Of a stretch of 64,000 nucleotides of DNA, positions 60,197 to 64,000 are shown piece after piece. The DNA lies in the NCBI GenBank assembly GCA_019314375.1, contig JAFCZJ010000040.1, positions 1 to 64,000 on the forward strand, read 5' to 3'. Position numbers and translations under genes: made by a program. This DNA comes from Deltaproteobacteria bacterium (GTDB lineage Bacteria > Myxococcota > B64-G9). Position 1 is the stretch's first letter. Each line of letters starts with the position of its first letter. The notes beneath the pieces were generated by a model, which did not search any database, was not told the DNA's origin, and saw only the letters and a program-made list of their open reading frames with translations.

Positions 60197-61849
60197 ATGA
60201 AACGCGAAGAAAAATGCCTGAAGATGATCTGGAGCTTGGCCCTGGCGGTCATGCTTCTGCTTCCTTCGGGCTGTATGATGGTCGGAGATTCCGGGCCATA
60301 CTGCTTTGACAGCCTGGACTGTCCGGCTGGATGGATCTGCGACACAGACAGCCATCAATGCGTATCCGGCGATACACCCGATTCGGTCATCGACTTGGAA
60401 TTGCAACCAGGGGCCGAATCCAGTGGCGCGACCACCCAGATCCCAGGCATCGACTTAGACGACCCCAGGGTCGACCACGAACAACTAAGCCTGGAACTGA
60501 CGCCCGGTCTGGCATTGACCGGCCATGTGGGTTCGCCCATGGGCGTGCCGGGCTCCCTGGTGGCCAAACGGACGGCCGAATTCGGCGCTCGCTCTTTGAG
60601 CTGGAACATCACCGTGGACTCGGCAGGCTATTTTGAAGCAGCCGTCAGTCAGGGTGATTTCGAGATGCTCTTTCGGCCCACCAACCGCGAAGATTTTCCA
60701 CAGCTCAGACTGTTGGGGCTAAACTTTGCCGACGGAGATCCGACGGATTCACTGGAGTTGACCTACCCAACCTACCCCACTGCTGAAACCCTGGATGAAC
60801 AAGAGCACATCCTCTTAGTCAAAGTGCAGGTTCTGCAAAGCGAAAACACGCCCCACCCCATATCCGGCATCCAGGTGGAAGGCACCACCGACAGCGGCCT
60901 CAGGACCAATGTGGCCATCCCCGACGCCCAGGGTATTGCCCACCTGCGCCTGCCGGTGGAGTTGCGTAGCGACCTGGGCGATAAAATCATCTACCCTCGA
61001 TCTCTGAGCATCACCTTGGGCCCGGCGGCCACGGGCAGCCACCTGCCGGTGGTCACCACGGAGACCCAAGATCTGGTCTCAGCCGACTTGGGCACCCTCT
61101 ATATGGGCGACCTGCCCGACTCTCGGGCTGTTTCCGGTGTCGTCACGGACTCGCAAGGCCACGCCGTGCCTGATTGTCATTTGCGATTCATGGCGGCCTT
61201 GGGCTACGGCAGTTTCAGCCACATCATCGCCAGCGACGGCCAGGGTGCCTTCACCACCACCTTGCCAGAGGGCCAATACCAGCTCACGGCCATCCCTGGC
61301 AACCTGCGCCCGGAGGCCATCATGACCACCGAGCTTTCCATCGAGGGTGACACCAGCGGCGTGGCCGTGATGCTCGAAGCGCGCTACACATTGAGCGGCA
61401 CCGTCTTTGACGCGCATGGACAGACCGCATCCGAAGTGAACGTAGTGGCCGACCGGGTGGGCGACTGGACCGGAGCCAACGACGGCATCCTGCGCTCCTA
61501 TGAAACCATCAGCGATGGCGACGGCCATTTCGAGCTGGCGGTGGATCCAGGCAGTTACTTATTTAGCCTGCTTCCCCCGACGGCAAGCGGTCTGCCGCGC
61601 AAGCCGGCCGAAAGTCTTTTCGTCTACGACAACGAGGCATTGGACCCGATCCGCACGACCCTCCGCGAGCCGGCGGTGCTGCAAGGTCACGTCTTCAGCC
61701 GCAGTGGCGCGCCCCAATGCGGCGTCAGCATCAAAATCTTTCGCTCGAACGAAGACTCAGCCACCCTGGTGGGCCAGGGTGTCTCCGCCGCCAGCAGCCC
61801 GGATGGCTGCACGGGCGCATACGCCATCGTGATCCCGGCCACGAATTGA
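60197..61849 (+). CDS. Lipoprotein with carboxypeptidase-regulatory-like repeats
   Basis: A 550-residue lipoprotein with lipobox LPSGC. A small Cys-rich segment follows (CFDSLDCPAGWICDTDSHQC, an EGF-like or Dickkopf-like spacing common in myxobacterial lipoproteins). From about residue 310 at least three repeats match carboxypeptidase-regulatory beta sandwiches: VSGVVTDSQGHAVPDCHLRF, LSGTVFDAHGQTASEVNVVA and LQGHVFSRSGAPQCGVSIKI. These repeats are usually structural or binding domains outside the cell. GGCAGGAG lies a short distance upstream. It is transcribed with the kinase operon. Confidence 0.78.
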   Translation: MKREEKCLKMIWSLALAVMLLLPSGCMMVGDSGPYCFDSLDCPAGWICDTDSHQCVSGDTPDSVIDLELQPGAESSGATTQIPGIDLDDPRVDHEQLSLELTPGLALTGHVGSPMGVPGSLVAKRTAEFGARSLSWNITVDSAGYFEAAVSQGDFEMLFRPTNREDFPQLRLLGLNFADGDPTDSLELTYPTYPTAETLDEQEHILLVKVQVLQSENTPHPISGIQVEGTTDSGLRTNVAIPDAQGIAHLRLPVELRSDLGDKIIYPRSLSITLGPAATGSHLPVVTTETQDLVSADLGTLYMGDLPDSRAVSGVVTDSQGHAVPDCHLRFMAALGYGSFSHIIASDGQGAFTTTLPEGQYQLTAIPGNLRPEAIMTTELSIEGDTSGVAVMLEARYTLSGTVFDAHGQTASEVNVVADRVGDWTGANDGILRSYETISDGDGHFELAVDPGSYLFSLLPPTASGLPRKPAESLFVYDNEALDPIRTTLREPAVLQGHVFSRSGAPQCGVSIKIFRSNEDSATLVGQGVSAASSPDGCTGAYAIVIPATN

Positions 61850-61870
61850 CCCAGGCCACCACCGCCCGGT

Positions 61871-62800
61871 ATGATGGCGAACGGAAAAGCCATGGGCGAC
61901 AAAAAAATCAACAGAGAACACACCCAGACCATCGAACTGAGCGCGGTGCGACCAGAAGAATTGGCGAACAGTGACCGCAAGGCCTTTCTGACCATCATCC
62001 GCGGTGCCGATGCCGATCTGGGACGAAGCCTGGTTGTCGAGGACGAAGTCACCATCGGCCGTGATCCCGACTGCGATCTCCCCTTGCATGATCACGGCAT
62101 CAGCTGGGCCCATGCCCGGATCCGGTCCTTGGACAGCGAACGATTCCGCGTTGAGGATCTGGGGTCCACCAACGGCACGCGAGTCAACGGCCACGTCGTG
62201 GGCTCGGGCAGGGAGCTCAAAAATGGCGACCGCATCTTCACCTCCAAAACCGTTTTGCGCTTCAGCCTGGCGGATGAGATGGAGTTTGGCTTTCAGCAAC
62301 AAGTCGCACAGCTGGTCAGCACCGATCCCTTGACGGGCTTAGAGGCCAAACGCGTATTCGACGACGCCATGGATCGAGCCGTGGAAACAGCCGGCATATC
62401 AAAAATCAGCCTGGCGGTGCTCATGATGGACATGGACGGCCTGAAGGCCGTCAATGATAGCCATGGCCACCTTTTCGGGGCTCACTGCATCCAATGCGTG
62501 GGCAAAATCATCGGCGAACAAGTCCGCTCCCCGGGTCGCTCCTGCCGATTCGGCGGAGACGAATTCACGGCCATGTTGCCCGGTGTCAGCCAAAAGACAG
62601 CGATCCTGGTCGCCGAGGGCATCCGCAAGGCCGTCGACGAAGCCGACATGCGCAAAGACGGCATCTCCATGCACCCAACCATCTCCATCGGCGTGGCGGT
62701 TTTTCCCAGGGATGCGGAGAACGTGCTGGATCTGGTAGCGGCAGCCGATCAAGCCCTATACAGGGCCAAGGCCAAAGGCAAAAATCAGGTTTCTCTGTGA
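61871..62800 (+). CDS. FHA-GGDEF diguanylate cyclase
   Basis: A 309-residue cytoplasmic protein that joins an N-terminal FHA domain (residues about 40-135; VTIGRDPDCDLPL, GISWAHARI, LGSTNGTRVNG) to a GGDEF domain (about 150-309). The active-site motif is intact, RFGGDEF, with DPLTGLEAKR and MMDMDGLKAVNDSHGH upstream, so c-di-GMP synthesis is likely. No RxxD inhibitory site precedes GGDEF (the position reads RSPG). FHA binding to a phosphothreonine, perhaps on the operon kinase, could control it. The exact start is uncertain: ATG 61871 or 61892. Confidence 0.9.
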   Translation: MMANGKAMGDKKINREHTQTIELSAVRPEELANSDRKAFLTIIRGADADLGRSLVVEDEVTIGRDPDCDLPLHDHGISWAHARIRSLDSERFRVEDLGSTNGTRVNGHVVGSGRELKNGDRIFTSKTVLRFSLADEMEFGFQQQVAQLVSTDPLTGLEAKRVFDDAMDRAVETAGISKISLAVLMMDMDGLKAVNDSHGHLFGAHCIQCVGKIIGEQVRSPGRSCRFGGDEFTAMLPGVSQKTAILVAEGIRKAVDEADMRKDGISMHPTISIGVAVFPRDAENVLDLVAAADQALYRAKAKGKNQVSL

Positions 62801-62846
62801 GCCTTCCAGGCTCATGACCAACACTTAACCGCTTTGTGCGCCGGGA

Positions 62847-64000
62847 TCAATCCGACTGTTTGTCTGGTTCGGGCAGCGCCGAGGGAGGATTCGGGGCCGG
62901 CGGGGCGATTTCGACCACGCCCGCCTTGGCTGCTTTGGCAATCCGCTCGGCCCAGGCTTGGCCGTCTTCTTTTTCAGTGGGCCAGAGCGATTCGTCTCCG
63001 GTGCCCAAGCGTAGTTCGAGGGCCGCCCAGCGGACCAAGGGCATGGGTCCGTAAACCGCCGAGTTCAATTTATCGAAGCGCTTCGTGGCCAGTTGGATCT
63101 GGGAGTGCTTCTCGGCGATCAGCACCTTCAGGGTTCGGGCCAGATAAGCGCCCTCGGCCTTCTGGTCCAGCAAGAAGATCAAGGCCTGGCCGCCAGCGAG
63201 CCCCAGGTCCCTTTCCCGAAGGACTCGTTCACGCTCGGCCTGTTGGCGCAAGGCCTCGCCGAGCTTTTTCTCCAGACCTTCGGTCTCTTCTTCCCTCAAG
63301 TCCAACAAAGGCCGGTCGTCGAGGATGAGTTCGTCCCGCCCCAAACTCAATTCGGGCCCAGGCTTCAAGGGCTTTTCGGCGTCGATGTCCACCGGGTCCA
63401 GTCTACGAGGCGGCATGGGTCGATGGCCGCTGTTTCCGCCGCTCCGATTGAGGATCTCCTGACTGCCCACACAAGCGTCTGCAGCATGAGGACGGGTACC
63501 CCAAAAAGCGGCCCCACCCACGACTAGGCTCAGAACACCCGCGGTCAGCGCGGCTTTGCCTGCCCGCTTCGTGTCCCGAATCCGCCAGACAGCGCCCAAG
63601 ACCAGGAGGCCCGCGGCCAACAAAGCCGGGACCATCAGGCCAGACATCTCGGCGATGCCCTGGGACAAAAGACGAATCTTCTCCCCCGGGGCCACCGCGG
63701 CCAGGGCGGAAAAGACAGTGTTGAACTCCATGGCCCGCCAGGCCAGACCCGCGCCGAAGATCAAAGCCGCAAGAGCGGCCATCAGACCCAAACCCGCAAA
63801 AGACGCCTTGGGCGCAAGGGCCTCATCGCGACCGGCCCGCATGCTCAGACCACAGGCCACGGCAGACAAGAGGCCTGAAAACGCTAGGGCGAAGCCGCCG
63901 GCCAACTGCAACATGATGTTTCCAGCCACACTCATCGCAAGGCTCATGGCCTTTTCAGATGGGTCCGCCCAAGCCGCGGAACTCAGGCCTTGTGCACGAC
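62847..64000 (-). CDS. MotA/TolQ/ExbB-like membrane protein, 5' end beyond the window
   Basis: At least 384 residues are visible. The listed ATG at 63947 is internal, because the frame stays open to the window edge and reads LSSAAWADPSEKAMSLAMSVAGN, which looks like a signal-peptide end. Three or four membrane helices follow (LAGGFALAFSGLLSAVACGL, LMAALAALIFGAGLAWRAME, MVPALLAAGLLVLGAVW), an arrangement like MotA/TolQ/ExbB. The C-terminal half (about 190-366) is charged and contains RDELILDDRPLLDLREEE and QALIFLLDQKAEGAYLARTLKVLIAEKH, similar to the periplasmic part of ExbD/TolR. It may fuse channel and peptidoglycan-binding roles, but this is tentative. Confidence 0.55.
   Translation of the reverse strand, partial: RAQGLSSAAWADPSEKAMSLAMSVAGNIMLQLAGGFALAFSGLLSAVACGLSMRAGRDEALAPKASFAGLGLMAALAALIFGAGLAWRAMEFNTVFSALAAVAPGEKIRLLSQGIAEMSGLMVPALLAAGLLVLGAVWRIRDTKRAGKAALTAGVLSLVVGGAAFWGTRPHAADACVGSQEILNRSGGNSGHRPMPPRRLDPVDIDAEKPLKPGPELSLGRDELILDDRPLLDLREEETEGLEKKLGEALRQQAERERVLRERDLGLAGGQALIFLLDQKAEGAYLARTLKVLIAEKHSQIQLATKRFDKLNSAVYGPMPLVRWAALELRLGTGDESLWPTEKEDGQAWAERIAKAAKAGVVEIAPPAPNPPSALPEPDKQSD

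Overview
The window looks like chromosome of a Myxococcota-like (former Deltaproteobacteria) bacterium, possibly a Bradymonadia relative. This is an inference from gene style. There are Hanks-type Ser/Thr kinases, FHA-sigma54 activators, many lipoproteins with lipoboxes, Asp-Ala-Gly-rich linkers after the lipid anchor, EGF-like and glycine-rich lipoproteins, an Mla-type lipid transporter, LptE and Lgt. The DNA is GC-rich with conventional Shine-Dalgarno sites. No phage, insertion sequence or CRISPR array was seen.

Layout. 1-4.9 kb: start of an MCE gene, mlaF-like ATPase, a Crp/Fnr regulator, an antitoxin with a broken PIN toxin, thiC, and a glycine-rich EGF lipoprotein. 5-11.8 kb is housekeeping: tRNA-Thr(CGT), tRNA-Glu(CTC), mazG, a DnaA-box-rich AT-rich gap, rpsT, then holA-lptE-leuS-thiD on the minus strand. 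11.9-20.1 kb: a membrane-fused spermidine-synthase-like protein, a secreted serine protease behind a sigma54 promoter, a GH92 mannosidase, lgt and an ankyrin lipoprotein. 20.1-28.1 kb: a four-gene operon ending in an FHA-sigma54 activator and a kinase, divergent from an operon for a Gln/Arg-rich exported protein and a beta-barrel protein. 28.1-32.4 kb: PLD-like, OPA-type transporter and HAD lipoprotein genes opposite a HEAT-like lipoprotein. 32.6-35.4 kb: four tandem Cys-rich lipoprotein paralogues behind a sigma54 promoter. 35.4-47.4 kb: mostly envelope proteins, including a kinase gene that sits between remnants of a duplicated gene. 47.5-54.6 kb: recQ, a decayed retropepsin pair, tRNA-Leu(CAA), an SCP2 protein, a discoidin-like lipoprotein or exported protein and a long-chain acyl-CoA ligase. 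54.8-62.8 kb: a second kinase / FHA-sigma54 activator operon with lipoproteins and an FHA-diguanylate cyclase. 62.8-64 kb: the C-terminal part of a membrane protein that runs off the window.

The main theme is signalling to the cell envelope. Two operons each pair a transmembrane Ser/Thr kinase with an FHA-sigma54 activator that has no receiver domain. At least three sigma54-type promoters (GG-N10-GC) precede genes for exported proteins. A TGTGACAA dyad occurs at the divergent control region of the first kinase operon and again about 100 bp upstream of a sigma54 promoter 10 kb away, so a kinase to FHA-activator to exported-protein regulon is a reasonable hypothesis.

The window also carries clear traces of recent rearrangement: a 41-bp tandem duplication that frameshifts one gene into the next, a 51-bp in-frame duplication inside a signal peptide, a kinase gene lodged in a duplicated gene, a fused pair of Cys-rich paralogues, a truncated toxin and a retropepsin gene with a premature stop.
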